Below, one piece after another: positions 1-11,860 of a stretch of DNA of 64,000 nt. Under the pieces are notes generated by a model. That model was given only the letters and a program-made list of their open reading frames with translations. It was not told the DNA's origin and did not search any database. This DNA is from Phoebastria nigripes. Its lineage: Eukaryota; Chordata; Aves; Procellariiformes; Diomedeidae. Numbering within the stretch: the first letter of the stretch is position 1; every line of letters begins with the position of its first letter. Where the stretch lies: contig JAYKAV010002942.1 of NCBI GenBank assembly GCA_035582835.1, forward strand, positions 428,935 to 492,934, written 5' to 3'. Both the position numbers and the translations under genes were made by a program.

Positions 1-210
1 GCTGCTGTTAGACTCCTACGGAGCCAGCCCGGCTCCCTCAGCCTTTCCTCGCAGGCAGGGCAACTGCTCCAACCCCAGTCAGCTTGGGGGCCCCTCGCTG
101 AACTAATGCCAATTCATCGATGTCTGTTGTATACTGAAGGGCTCAAAACTGGATGCAGTATGCCAGATGCAGTCAAAAGTACTGAGCAGAGGGGAATAAT
201 CCTGGTGCTA
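1..210 (-). mobile_element. CR1 LINE, internal fragment, cut by window edge
   Basis: Read on the minus strand, this is the CR1 segment just downstream of the reverse transcriptase core. The plus strand shows the usual antisense phrases: 'cagcccggctccctcagcct', 'tcctcgcaggcagg', 'ctcaaaactggatgcagtat' and 'gagcagaggggaataat'. The same block is recognisable in the CR1 at the right end of the window (around 62730-62930), but this copy is more diverged. Similarity stops near 205-215, where AT-rich unique sequence begins. The other end continues beyond the window, so its full length is unknown. It is non-coding now. Family assignment is from remembered CR1 consensus features; the subfamily is not determined. 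Confidence 0.8.
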
Positions 211-215
211 AATCA

Positions 216-1210
216 TTTGTAGGTTCAGGATCTTCATCTGGAGATTGCTTTGTTTTTAATATTTAAGAAACCAGTTTTGTGTCTACTCTCAATTCCAGTG
301 TTTCAACAATTAGTCATGTCTTCTACGTATTGATATTCTCATTAAATATGTACAAATGGCACTTCTGAATAGTGGAAGTTACATTGTGTGATTTCTTTGG
401 CTGAAATTGGTTAAAAAAATCTAATAATTAGTGTTTCATGACCTTATCTTTTTTTAAAGAATGAAAAAGATATATTGCCTCTTTTTGTACTTGCTCCATT
501 CAGTGATTAGCTAGCCAAAAATGTCTACTGCCTGTATATGACAGTTATTAGATAAGAATTCGAAGATATTCTGCAGAATTTATTTGTAAAGCTGATTTTA
601 CTTCATTAAATTTTAGAGACATACTCTAGTTCCATTTATATGAACTCAGAAGCCAAATATTTTAAGTATCTTAATGGATTTCTAACTAATTATATGTTAA
701 TTGAAATCTTATTTCTGTCAGTAAAAGCAAGCTGTAATATGAAAGAGTTCATTTTCTATCAAAAATATTATTTTCTAGCACATAATACCATCTGAAGACA
801 TTATCTTTTTGTTTGATTCCTTCTTATTACACATTACTTCTACCAGGAAACTGAGCAGTCGGGCATGAACTAACTTAGATAAAACAAGAACTGATACGTA
901 CTCCAGTTGAAAGTCATATGCTATTGAACCATGTTTGCTTTAGAGCTTGGAAATTTCTGTTAGCTTACATGTTAAAAAAAACCCCAAACAATTAAAAATA
1001 AAATAATTTAGTGTTCATGAAAGCTGCTGGATTGGCAGTTCTGACAAATAAAATCTTGCTTTTGTCAAAGGGGAGATGGTTATTGCGTGCAAAGCAACGA
1101 TATAAACTTATACACATCATCTGCTAATATGCTTCAAACCTCACCTTGAGGAGGAAGAAATAGTTCTGTTTACATGCTATCCTGTCTACATCATACACTG
1201 AAAAAAGCAG
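216..1210. other. AT-rich unique sequence, no gene seen
   Basis: I see no repeat family, RNA gene or convincing exon here. A minus-strand AATAAA lies near 577-582. It could serve as a poly-A signal for the open frame to its right, but AATAAA is common in AT-rich DNA. Confidence 0.5.
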
Positions 1211-1751
1211 CTAATTTTGCTGGTGATTTTCATAATCCACAAGAGAGAGTCCATTAACTAGGAATGAGTGAATAACTGATTTTTTGTTCCAGTGGCTAAA
1301 AGGAGACAAATGTTTGGATGTAATAGAAATAAAAACATTTAAGTTGTTTTCATCAGAAGGGTTTTTTTTAACCTCAGAAAAATAAAAACATATTCTCTTT
1401 TGAAACTGGTAATAAATGACAGAGAAATGAAGATCCACATTCATAATGTCTATAATTTCTGCAGTAGTTTTATGATTAGCCAGTTCACCTATTGAGAGAC
1501 ATACGTTCAGATTTTCCTCTGCAAAAACTGAGTGAGGCCATGTAACCAGGAAAGTTTTCCATTTCCTCCTGTGGCTTGGGGAGTAAGTAGGTTGGAATTC
1601 AATTTCCCATGACGTTTCAGTAATTTTGCCCTTGCGAGTCACTGACTCTAACTCATGGAAGTAGTCCATACAAGGAGCCACAGCGCAACACACCTCAGTA
1701 TTCTCCACACCATGGCACTGGCAATGACAGTCACTAGGAGGAGACAATAAC
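1211..1751 (-). other. Candidate terminal exon, unknown protein
   Basis: An open frame of about 179 codons runs to a TAG stop. It begins directly after a minus-strand acceptor (attcttctcag at about 1752), with one base completing the previous codon. That is long for AT-rich non-coding DNA. The predicted peptide has a Cys-rich start (DCHCQCHG, then VCCAVAPC), a mixed middle, and ends DYENHQQN. I recognise no domain, signal peptide or membrane segment. No ATG start is needed if it is an internal or terminal exon. It is phase-compatible with the open segment at 2022-2268, but the donor there is weak. It may be chance. Confidence 0.22.
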
Positions 1752-1945
1752 CTGAGAAGAATACTCTGCAGCCAGAGTTAAGACCTGAGTTTAGGCTCTG
1801 AGCCTTGGAAAGACTGATCTAACTAAAATGCTGTTGGCTAAATAAATCTGTCTATGTTGGCAGTATTTGTGAATGAAGCCCTTCATTTGCTCAGCTTTTA
1901 TTCCAAGTGAGTTAAAATAAAATGTTTCTGAATTGCTGAGTCAGT

Positions 1946-2268
1946 TTATCTCAGAAGGACTGGAGCTTCACCATTTTCATTTTGGCTGCTACTGCTAGGT
2001 GAAACTGTATAATTTTGGCACCTGCGAGAAGCTTTTTTTTTCCCCAAATTTTTTTGGGAAAAAAACCCATATTGTTTCATCTCTACCATTAATGCATTAC
2101 AGTCTAAATTTGAGGAGAAGAAGGTATGAGAAATATTTGGAGTCATATGCCTCACGTACTTCTGTTGTTTGAGATTTGTAGGCACAGTGCAACCACAGAC
2201 TTTGCAGCCTCCAATACTACTTGTCAAAAGAAGGATACAGAGACACTCTGAGTTCGTGTACACAAACA
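1946..2268 (-). other. Candidate exon, unknown protein
   Basis: This minus-strand open frame of about 106 codons begins right after a good acceptor (tcctgttcttgcag). If spliced at the weak donor CAG|GTGCCA at 2022, two overhanging bases would join the single base of the 1211-1751 segment and keep the frame open through a 270-bp intron. The peptide has Cys pairs near its start (CKVCGC) and possible N-glycosylation sites (NIS, NYT). It includes a run of Lys encoded by an A-rich stretch that is part of a DNA hairpin (2033-2065). No family is recognised, and chance is the main alternative. Confidence 0.18.
2033..2065. repeat. T/A-rich imperfect hairpin
   Basis: Nine T, four C and three A are followed by seven T, three G and seven A. 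CCCAAA (2043-2048) pairs with TTTGGG (2053-2058) around a four-T loop. Seven T-A pairs extend the stem outside one bulged C, giving about 13 pairs. Confidence 0.7.
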
Positions 2269-2551
2269 CTGCAAGAACAGGATAAATTCATCTGAATGGA
2301 AAGTGTCACTCACCTCTGGAAATATATCCTACTTTGAACATCTAGCCTCAAATGCCAGAAGTTAAAAATTAAGAGTATGAGTTAGTCAAGTCTGGGTTTA
2401 CTTCAGGAGTATAAGCAATTGTTAGCCATTGGCTCTGTACAACAGAAATCAATGACTCTCTAGAGAGTAATGCAGCTGCTCTTTTCAGAAAAATCATGTA
2501 TATTTGGGGAAACTTATATCTGATATGACCTTCAATGCAGAAATGCACCAT

Positions 2552-5065
2552 TTCATTGCAAATGAGAGAGTTTACGTCATTGAAGTAATTTTTTATACAT
2601 GTTGTGTATAGTATCTATAGTGTTTAATGACAGAATATCTATGAATAGCGCATTTGAATGTCTACTTATCAATATTGTTTGCATCTTGAGGTCAGTATAT
2701 TATGTTTGTTTATATAACTTTTGGCACTTAANAGCTAATCAAGGGCCTTGACACAAAGAATGTAATGTTTAAGTCTCTGGGGAAAATCTTTGATGAATAC
2801 CTGTTACATGATTCCCACAATGGATATGAACTTGATTCATGCACTTATATTTCACAAGCAATATTTTCATAACATTTCTAACAAATTAACCTTTAAAATG
2901 GAATGCTAAAATCACACATAATTAATTTTATTTATTTTTCTTCAATGGTTGTGAAAACTCAGTTTACAGGAGAATTCTAGACAATTTATGTAGAGAAGGC
3001 ATTTGGCAGAGATCTGAACCCAAAAAACAATTACATTTTGCATTCTAACTTCCACGCTCTTCCCATTGTTCCTAACTCTTCTGTTTTTTTTACCTGAAAG
3101 TCTTTCTTAAAACTTCAGTTTCTGGAAGGATGTGAATAGGTGAGGTCATAGCTCTTATGTTAAAAAGGAAAAAAAAATTAAAAAAATAAATAAAATAATA
3201 GTAAAACAAAACACTTATGTGGTTTTCAAGCATCTACATTTTCTGAGAGATTCACGGACTGTCTTGCAGTATGGTGCTAATGGCAGCTGGGGCACATTAC
3301 ATTTTTCTCATAAAAGAGCTCTTGCATGTCTGACTTAGGTTCACAAGTAAGTGCGACACGGCTGCGCCTTGGGCTGCCCAGTGCTTTCCCTGGTGACCTG
3401 TGCATGTGTGTGAGCATCTGCGTACGTGTGTGTCTGTATGGTGTATTCTGAGCCGGGGGGGATTTTCCCAATAGCTATTGAGTGGTGCCTAGGACAGGTG
3501 CACCAGAGTAACGGGGTCTAGAGTTCCCGACTACCACTTTGACCAGGTGTTAGTAGTATCTAACAATGTAAAAATACAAATTAATATGTACGCATGTGTG
3601 CCTGTGTCTGGACTATGAGTTACTGTGTGAATAAGTGCTTTTGTTTCTAGGGCAGTGAGATGGATATTTGGTGCTTCTAAATGGCCAGTTTCGGTGTCCC
3701 GCCCTCGGTGTACTGGGTGTTGTGAGAGCATCTCCAGAGCGCCTGGTTCTTGCCCAGTCCATATCTAACGGTCTTGGGCAGCCAGTCAAGCTTTGTGTGT
3801 CCCACTCCACGAAGCAGTCTTTCCTTCTTTGCTATTGCAACACCTAACATTGAGATTGCTAAACCTACCCCCTTTTGTTAAAATCCTAGCCTGTGTGGNT
3901 GTTGTTAAAAAATTATCTGAAAGTACTCTCAAAGCCCCCGTAGTTAAATAAAAAATGTTGGACAATTTCTATTCTCCCAGTATTTTTAAGACTTCTAATC
4001 TTTCTGTCTATCTCATACCTGCCTGTCTCTGAGGGGTGTTTAGGGGTATCTGACAATAATTATATTTAGGGTTCCCAGGTTTGCAGAATCACTAGAACCA
4101 CTGTCTGCAAANGTCTCTGTCAAGGGTCAGCTGCATGACAATTTTGACAAAGCTCTATTTGCTGCCAGTGGCTAGGTAGATAGCATGGTTTGCTTGTTTG
4201 GTTTTGTTTGCTTGCTTGTTTTTCTTTTTTATTTGATACTCACCCTCTCTTTTCTCCCTAATTTTTTGTTTTGTCATCTGTGTCCTCCAGAACATATGTG
4301 GTGGTTGACAACACGGCAGTATAATAGTATAATGCAGTCCTGATCAGTGTGACTGATTGACCACGTCTGAGTCCTGAGCTACCCTGACCAGTACTAATGG
4401 AGACCTTAAGACCTTAAACACTGCTTTCTCCCCTTCTAAGTTTCTGACTGCCTAGCATTGGTGTAAGCCATGGAGGGGCTACCAAAATGCAAAGGAAAAC
4501 AGAAGACGGTAATTTAAATAATTTGGTTGAGAACTTATCCTAGGATTTCAGGAGACTGCCATTTTTCAGAGTCTAGACACTGACCTGTACAGCTGTACTC
4601 TCCCTGTAGTTCTANCCTGCCCGTCTCTACAGACTCTGAAAAGTGAATTTCTGGAGGGGAGCTTCCAAAAAAGGGGGATATCTCCATTNGAGTTTGGCCA
4701 GAGTTGCCACTGTGTTTCCCAACAGCACGCCTGTTTTGCCTACTTTTCTCACTGAGGACGATTTTCAGTCTACAGAGGAAGTCTACAATTGGCTTTGAGT
4801 GAAAATGCAATTTATTCCTATTTAAAATAGGTGATCATAAAATCAGTCCATAAGCAGCTGCAGTAGTTTCCAATGTCATCACTCCTCCAGCTCCTCTTCT
4901 GTAGGCTGTCGTTCCAGCTGAACATGGTAGAAAATCATAACAGTGCTTCTCACGCAAAGTCTCAAGATTGGCCAGAAATGATTTAGATTTACTTGGCTGA
5001 CTTTGCACTGAGATGAATGAGCAGGAATGGCTCTGCTCCGAGGATGATAACTTTCTGCAGGTAGG
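2552..5065. other. Unique sequence with simple repeats, no gene seen
   Basis: Contents are an A-rich low-complexity tract (about 3165-3215), TG-rich stretches (about 3385-3435 and 3590-3610) and a TTTG/CTTG-rich tract (about 4185-4235). Five single undetermined bases lie at 2732, 3899, 4112, 4615 and 4689. Short open frames here lack splice context or composition that would support a gene. Confidence 0.5.
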
Positions 5066-5212
5066 TGTTGTGTTTTAACCCCAGTCAGCAACCAAGCGCT
5101 GTACAGCCGCTTGCTCACCCTCCCCCCACCGGTGGGATGGGGAGAGAATCGGAAGAGCAAAAGTAAGAAAACTCGTGGGTTGAGATAAGAACAGTTTAAT
5201 AATTGAAATAAA

Positions 5213-5248
<36 letters not shown>

Positions 5249-5645
5249 ATTGTAATGAAAAGGAAAACAACAAAGAAAGAGAGAGGAACAAAACCCAGGA
5301 AAAACAAGTCATGCAACTGCTCACCACCTGCTGATCAATGCCCAGCCAGTCCCCGAGCAGCGATCACTGCCCCCCAGCCAACTCCCCCCAGCTTATATGC
5401 TGAGCATGAGGTCATATGGTATGGAATACCCCATTGGTGAGTTTGGGTCAGCTGTCCTGGCTATGCTCCCTCCCAGCTTCTTGTGCACCTGGCAGAGCAT
5501 GGGAAGCTGACTTAGTATAAGCACTGCTCAGCAACAACTAAAACATCAGTGTGTTATCAACATTATTCTCATACTAAATTCAAAACACAGCACTATAGCA
5601 GCTACTAAGAGGAAAAATAACTCTATTCCAGCCGAAACCAGGACA
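5066..5645 (-). mobile_element. Solo LTR A (ERVL-like family)
   Basis: On the minus strand it begins TGTCCTGGTTTCGGCTGG and ends in AACACAACA, with the TGT...ACA ends of a retroviral LTR. Flanking five-mers gtagg (5061-5065) and gcagg (5646-5650) match at four of five positions, consistent with the 5-bp target duplication of ERVL-type elements. In the LTR's sense direction I see a CCAAT box (plus 5433-5437), a CRE-like TGACCTCA, a TATA-like TATAAG (plus 5392-5397) and ATTAAA as poly-A signal (plus 5195-5200). Its U3 is close to LTR C, but its R-U5 is unlike both other copies and holds an ATT microsatellite. No internal viral genes flank it, so it is a solo LTR left by recombination. Confidence 0.85.
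5213..5246. repeat. (AAT)n microsatellite inside LTR A
   Basis: About eleven AAT units lie on the plus strand within LTR A, just upstream of its poly-A signal in the LTR's sense direction. LTRs B and C have no such array. Confidence 0.9.
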
Positions 5646-8175
5646 GCAGGTAAGACGTAGTATCAAACATCAGAAAGATTTAACTTCTTACAGCGCCCCA
5701 GCTATATCTTCAAATCATGCCTGCTCCTGACTTTTCAAGTCTTTTCACACTGCCAAAATGTTGTCANGGGAATTTAGGATTTGTATGGGGGCAGATACAC
5801 ACAGCTGTGCACAAGCTTTACTTACAGTCTGACCCAGCTCAAGAGCAGGATCAGTGCAGTGTGTCCACAGGAAGCCCAGGTTACGTAGTTGGCAAAGTGC
5901 CCTCTGCCTTGAGAGTTTTTGAGTTTTGTTCTTGGCACAACACCTTGCATAACCACTTTCACCAGATGAGAACAACATAGACAGAATCTTGTGCTGTCCC
6001 CCAGTGCCGTGGGAATAACAGATTTCTTGGTTGCCCAGTACTTGTATATGGAAAGCCTGTAAGTGGATGGTTTGTTAACAGTTCATTTGCCTAATCTAAA
6101 CAGCTTTGGAAGTTTGTCTTAAGACTTTTTAAAAAGGGAGGAAATATTCTGATGAAAATGAATGCTTGTGTTGTTCATTATTTAAATATAATGCTATGAT
6201 TATATTCTATAAATGAGAAAAGCTGAGAAGACAGGAAGATGTGTGTGGTGTCACTGCTTGCCAGGTGAAGCCATGTTGTTGCCTTTCAACTTTCCCTCTC
6301 TTATACACAAATTACTGAAGCTGGTGCCAGATTTTAAAATTTCAAAAGTTTCAAAATTGGAACCAATTTGTACTTCTGGCAGTGTTAAATAGGAGTGAAG
6401 AAGCACACACCAAAGATGGAAAGAGTCTTATCATTGAGGATGGGAAGTAGAACGTAGGATGNGACTTAGAAATAAACTGCAGAAATAATCCCTTTCCAGG
6501 TGGAACTGGACAGATTTCTGGTACTTTGTATGTGGAGGACTTTGACAGTGTGTCACCGCAACTATTCAGAGTGCCATGTGCTGTCATGTGGGAGGTAACA
6601 GGAGTTACACTATTAGGAGAGCCTCAAAGTGACTAAGGCATTGTGGTAATGGATATAGATCCCAGCTGCAGTCAAGATCAAATGGAAGATAAATGGGCTT
6701 CTGTTATGCTTAGCCCATTTTCCAGGAAGCAGACTCCACTCAAGTTTGACATGCACTTTGATGAGAGGGAGGTTTTGTTTCTTCTTCACAATATGCCGGT
6801 ACATACCATATGTCTGTCTCAGACTCCCAGGGAGAAGAAAAGATCCAATACAATGTTTCCAGGCGGCCTGGACCTGGTGTCCCCAAGGGGGATTTACAGT
6901 GTACTAGCTTTGCACTTTCTGAAGGGCTGATAACAAAGTAATATCTTCTATAAATATGCTTTGGTGGGCACATACAAACAGCCAAATGCAATGTTAACAT
7001 TTAATAGCTTGTGGGAAAAAATCTATTACTTCTTAGGAGCAAAGCTGACTTGTTAATTTTATATGTAAGGTTGAACAANTGATCAAAAGTAATGCCATCT
7101 TGATCCTTAGTGAGAAGTTGATAAATAAAATGAATAAAAGATGCTTTTGGAACAAGGGTGCTGCTTTGCCTTGTAACATTCTTTACGTCTTTAACAGTCC
7201 TGTGCCATATTTAAATTTAGTTTTCTGAGTAATATGCAATCTTTTCAACAAAGAGTACAAGTCAGCAAATCAGGCTTTGATTTTCTCACTTCAGTCATTG
7301 GATAATTTAAAGATTAATAACGTCATCTATCCCAAGCCTTCCACCTTCTAGGGAAGATGCCTAGTTTGAAAGGAAAACAAAACATTTCTAGAAATATTCC
7401 AGAATTTCTGTCTGTCCACTCGAAAGCACAAGCTGAATCCCCACAGGCTGCTAAAAAAAGAAGGAGCCTCTTGCATGCTACACAAATGGAAAGTTCAGCT
7501 CATAAAGCTATTATGCATAATTTACATGGATGTTCCACAAAGTCTGCTTGGGAATAACATAGAGGAAAAATTAATTACATGCTTTTAATATTCATTAAAC
7601 CTTTTTTCCCTCTGAGCATGTGTTGCAACTTCAACAGTACATTTCTAAAACTGCATAAACCCAAGGACAACAACTAGATGAGGATCACGTAACATTGCAA
7701 TAGGACAGTAAAGAAATACTACCTCCAAGTCAGCTCAGCTCCTGGCTTTGGGCTTACGGGTGGCAGAGAGGATGAAGCAGCTGCAACCAATTCACTGTCT
7801 GCATACACCCTGGTGTATGGGAAAGGAGAGGATTCCCTTGATGCTGCTTTTAAGGAAAGATGTGCATCATCACTTGTTCCTACAGGAGAAGAAGCACCTA
7901 TCTTTCCAGAAGGGACAATTTCGAGACAGTGCTACTACAGATATCTTGCAAAAAATAGGTTCCGATCCTCAGGTGGTTTAATCCAATGACCTAAAGTGAA
8001 AATATTGCTCCTTCTTCTTGATTTCCCTTTACAGAAGATGTGGATCTATTTAGAATAATGAAACAACCAACGAGACATGGGACATACATAAGCTGATCTA
8101 AGGTAGTTTGTAAACATGGCAGGTACAGGAAAACTTATTTTTCATCCCTACTCTGAGCAAAGAGGAAATACATAC
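5646..8175. other. Unique sequence, no gene seen
   Basis: No family is recognised. Open frames such as 6643-6930 and 7357-7557 are short and have no supported boundaries. A long minus-strand pyrimidine tract with AG near 7449 looks like an acceptor, but no donor follows in an open frame. Undetermined bases lie at 5767, 6462 and 7079. Confidence 0.5.
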
Positions 8176-8276
8176 CTCATAACCTCTACATTCATTGTGC
8201 AAGCAGAAATGTTGCAAGTGATTATACCTGCTTTTTGTAGCTTTATTCATATGATTGGTTTCATTGCTTTCAGTTC
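8176..8276 (-). other. Candidate internal coding exon (101 bp), unknown gene
   Basis: Both edges look like a real vertebrate exon on the minus strand. The acceptor is preceded by a T-rich tract (gttttgttcttaatttcag), and the donor reads TATGAG|GTATGT. After two bases the frame is open for 33 codons and ends in phase 0. The peptide is polar and ends FCLHNECRGYE. The Cys-x-His-x-x-Cys spacing loosely recalls the first half of EGF-type domains, but the preceding Cys expected there is absent, so I do not assign it. The size is typical of internal exons. No partner exon could be joined with confidence, and chance occurrence remains likely. Confidence 0.25.
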
Positions 8277-8424
8277 CTGAAATTAAGAACAAAACACACT
8301 TTTGAGGAAGAGACATCAGAAAGTGGGAAGAGTGTTCTAAAAACTTTTACAAGATACAAAAGGAATATTGCTGCAAGACTAGCAATACTTCCAAAAGATT
8401 AAATGGTTGCAAGAACAGTCTTGT

Positions 8425-8600
8425 ACTTCAGGTTCAATTTCTGGGTCTGCTAAAAGCTTCCTGGATAAACTTATGCAAGCCACTTAATCTTTTTGTGCCT
8501 TAGTTTCCTATCTGCAATATGAAGATAACAGTGTTTTTTTCCTCTCAGACTTTATCTGTCTGAAAGCTCCTTGAAAGAATGGGCATCTCTGTCTAGTGGC
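8425..8600 (+). mobile_element. MIR-like SINE remnant
   Basis: The core matches the MIR/tRNA-SINE pattern in sense orientation: a sequence like 'gcaagccacttaatctttt', then 'tgccttagtttcctatctg' and an A/T-rich stretch after it. The trailing part ('agctccttgaaagaatgggc') recalls the tails of MIR-type SINEs. It is strongly diverged, as expected for an ancient amniote SINE. A part of the promoter half is not recognisable. Confidence 0.7.
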
Positions 8601-8854
8601 TGGCTATTAATTGGTGATAAATTTATATGCAGTGATGCTGAGAAGAACAGGAAGAAAAGGTAGGTTAGGTTTAGAACTACAAAGACATCAAAATTTTTGC
8701 TTTGCGAACACATCGAAATATTTTCGTTCCTGAATCAGGACATCAAGTTTAAAGATATTATATTTTTATAGATAAACTGCCATACGCTGAATCGTTTCAG
8801 CATTATGATGCATTATGGAACTACATTATTTCAAGGATTTTGAAGTTTGGATGC

Positions 8855-9065
8855 CCCCCCCCGCAAGGCCAGATTGCGCATCCCGTGACGCTCTGGTAGT
8901 CCCATGACTCCCAGAAGGCACNCTCTATCTTACTCACTCAGCAGAGAAACAATTTTGCATCATAGGATTTGCCCTCCATTGACAGAGCCCGCTCCAGAGG
9001 GCAGAGTGGAGGGAACCTGAATTACAGTTCTCACTGCGCAGTGTGAGTGCCAGAGGTTACCACTC
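8855..9065. other. GC-richer patch with C10 run, origin unclear
   Basis: A ten-C run starts the patch. It then has local CpGs and phrases such as 'cccatgactcccagaaggca' and 'aattacagttctcactgcg'. It differs in composition from both flanks and looks like an old interspersed repeat, but I cannot name the family. One undetermined base lies at 8922. Confidence 0.35.
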
Positions 9066-11430
9066 GGACAAAGGGAACACAGAAGAAACTGATAAAAGAC
9101 AATATCTGGCAGCTCCTTCAGTGAACACTATTCTACCCTAAGCACTGACTGAGTAAGGCAGGCTGTTGTAAAAGTTTGCAACTGTGTAGTAAATAAAGAC
9201 TATAACATAGCGCTTGTACTCAAGGCTTCCAAATTAAGTTTATGCATAATCAACCTGTGGCATTCCCTGACTTTTAAGAAAAAGTACTTACTACTTTAAC
9301 ATTTTCCAAGGAACCTTTATTGTTTATGTCAGTCCTTTCTCCCTTTCAGAGAGAAAAAAACATTACAAGGCTTTACTTTTTAATCCTTTCCTAGAAAAAG
9401 CTAATTTATTTCTACAAAGTTCATTAAAGGATTCCTCCTTCAAGGACTGTGTTCTTTAAATTCTTCTTTAACCTCTTAGCAAGTTAAAAAAATATAATCA
9501 CTTTGATACTAATACCTAAAATTATGTACAAATACTTAATTAATTCACAATCCATCATCTGCTGAAAATGGTAAGACTCTTTTCCTTGATCCCATTGAGC
9601 TCATATTGGTATCACTTCTGCATAGTGCTATTATCTCACGTGATGTTTATGTTTACAATTTTTTTGCTGTAATTGTGATGCCTTTAAGGTCAAATTAAGT
9701 GAATGAAGTGTGAAATCAGTCCACATTGTCCTGACTTGAAGAGATGAAGTTTATAAAGTAAGAAATATTATGAGATTTGTGAAACCATTTTGAGAACTCA
9801 CAATATTATACAGAATATATATCCGCAGGATATTACTTGGCTTGTGGTAGACATCCTTAACTTTAGGATGGGAGTTAGTCTTTGGATTTTTGCGTGAAAC
9901 CTGCCCATATAATGGAAACCTGATCTGAATGGAGGCTTAATCTGCTTTGGAAAATAAAAATTATTAATAATCACACTTGTGAATGGTGCTGTTCTGCATT
10001 TCTGATACGTTAGTTTGCAAAGTTGTAGAGATTTCAGAGACATCTCTATTTTCTTCTCTTATTGACCAATGTACTACCTAAGAAAATTTCAAATGAAAAC
10101 AAATATGAGGAGATTTTGATGGCATCTTTAGTTTTGGTCATACACAGCTAAGTTCTTCAGATGGCCCTGAACTGCTCGGGTTCAATTTGCCAAAAAACAA
10201 GTTGCTTGTACTTTTGTCTGAGCCAAACCTTTCTAAACAGAAAGTGAGGGCTTAGTGATTTATTCAGTTTCTTAGAAGTTGCCAGCAGCAATGCATCTAA
10301 TGAATTCCACACTCCAGCAAATATGCACAACCCCTTTCCTGCTGAGGCATAGGTAGGAGATCCTTTTTCCCTTTATCTCTACTAGCTAATCTTGGCTGGT
10401 AATAGAAGTGACCTTCACTTCCAATTGAGAACAGATGCAAAGGACTGAGAAGTATGCATGACTGGTTGATGCTTATTGAAAGTGTACCAAACTTTCAGGG
10501 GCCTACTTAAACTTGACCTTGATATGCTTCAGCTAAGTACTGGAAGCTCAGTGCCTTCAATTCAAAACAATAGGCAATATCACATTGAGCTTACAGGAGA
10601 ATTTGTTTGTTTGATTTTTTTATCTGAATATAAAAGACTAGAAAGTTCAGAAACAGGTTCAGTTGTAACAGGCTTGCAAAAATACCAGGAATCATATTTA
10701 TCTAAATCACCCTCTCTGCAAAAAAAAAAAAAAAAAAAAAGTAGAAGTCTTTTATGGTAAGCACCCATATTTCTTGTTTCCAGTCACGCTGGAGATAAAG
10801 GATTGCAAGCATTCCCATCATTAGTTATTTCTGGACATAACAAGAGCCAGAAAAAATGGTAATAATGAGAAAGAACCTTTTTGAGCAGTTTCAAAATAAG
10901 CTGTGCATATGTCTTGATGTTTAAACAGCACTGTTCCAACAACTGTGCTCAGAAACAGTGACTCAGTCACACTTCTAGGTCTTAATTCCTTGCCAGCTTC
11001 TTCCTTGACCCCAGAGAGCTGTAACTTAATGTTGTCCTATATCAGACTACATGCATTTCCTCTTTTGAAGGGGTGCAGANCCTCTGTCACAATCTGTCAC
11101 TTTATTGTAGAAAAGATATGAGTCTGAGTATGTGAGCCACTCATACCTGTCTCATTCTTCTAGGCAGAAAATGCTGACAACTATTTTCTTCTTCATCTTT
11201 TTCACAACAGCTAGGAAAAAACCAACTAAGCTAATGGTGTACTTCAACTTGCCTGTGGACTGCAGGTGTAGTTTACTTGGAACTTCTTAGAGTCCCAGCT
11301 GTGTGACATTATCTAGATTCTGGGAGGAAGCTCTATTTCTTCCCACTCTTACAGTATTTTGGAAAACATCTGTGGCAAACTGCTGCAGTTTCAGCTGTGA
11401 AGGTAGTTTCCCTTTCTATCAAAGCAGATC
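9066..11430. other. AT-rich unique sequence, no gene seen
   Basis: The only distinct feature is a 21-A run at 10720-10740. No poly-A signal or recognisable retrocopy was seen upstream of it. One undetermined base lies at 11080. Confidence 0.5.
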
Positions 11431-11860
11431 ATAAGAATCATAGAACCATAGAACAGCCCAGGTTGGAAGGGACCTCAAAAGATCATCTGATCCAACCTTT
11501 CGTGGGAAAGGGAGCCTAGATAAGATTATTTAGCACCCTGTCTAATCACATCTCAAAAACCTCCAGCAATGGGCACTCTACCACATCCCTGGTGAGGTTG
11601 CTCCAGTGAATGATTTTTCTTACAATCTGTAAAAAATGTCTTTCTTACGTCAAGATGAAATTTCTCCCAGTGAAACTTGTACCCATTGCCCCTTCTCCAT
11701 GTGGCTCCTTGTGAAGAGGGAGCCTCTGTCCTCTTTTCAGCTGCCCTTTAAGTATTGGAATACTGTGATGAGGTCCCCCCTGAGCCTTCTCTTCAGGGAG
11801 AAAAGACCTAACTCCTTCAGTCTTTCTCATAGAGCAGGTTCTCCAACGTTTTGGTCGTCA
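11431..11860 (-). mobile_element. CR1 LINE, 3' end, old antisense copy
   Basis: The plus strand starts with the reversed CR1 3' terminus (octamers 'catagaac' repeated), then 'aggttggaagggacctcaaa' and 'agatcatctgatccaacctt'. It continues through 'acctccagcaatgggcactc' and 'gtgatgaggtcccccctgag'. This is the standard 3' UTR to ORF2 C-terminal part of CR1 read backwards. It is more diverged than the copy at the right end of the window. Similarity fades after about 11860 and the 5' part is missing, as usual for CR1. The open frames on both strands here are by-products of the element. Confidence 0.9.

Noticed and set aside
3385..3435. TG-rich stretch as a true microsatellite
   Set aside because: The units are irregular, so it is only low-complexity sequence.
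10720..10740. A21 run as the tail of a processed pseudogene
   Set aside because: There is no poly-A signal or recognisable coding relic upstream and no flanking duplication was noticed.
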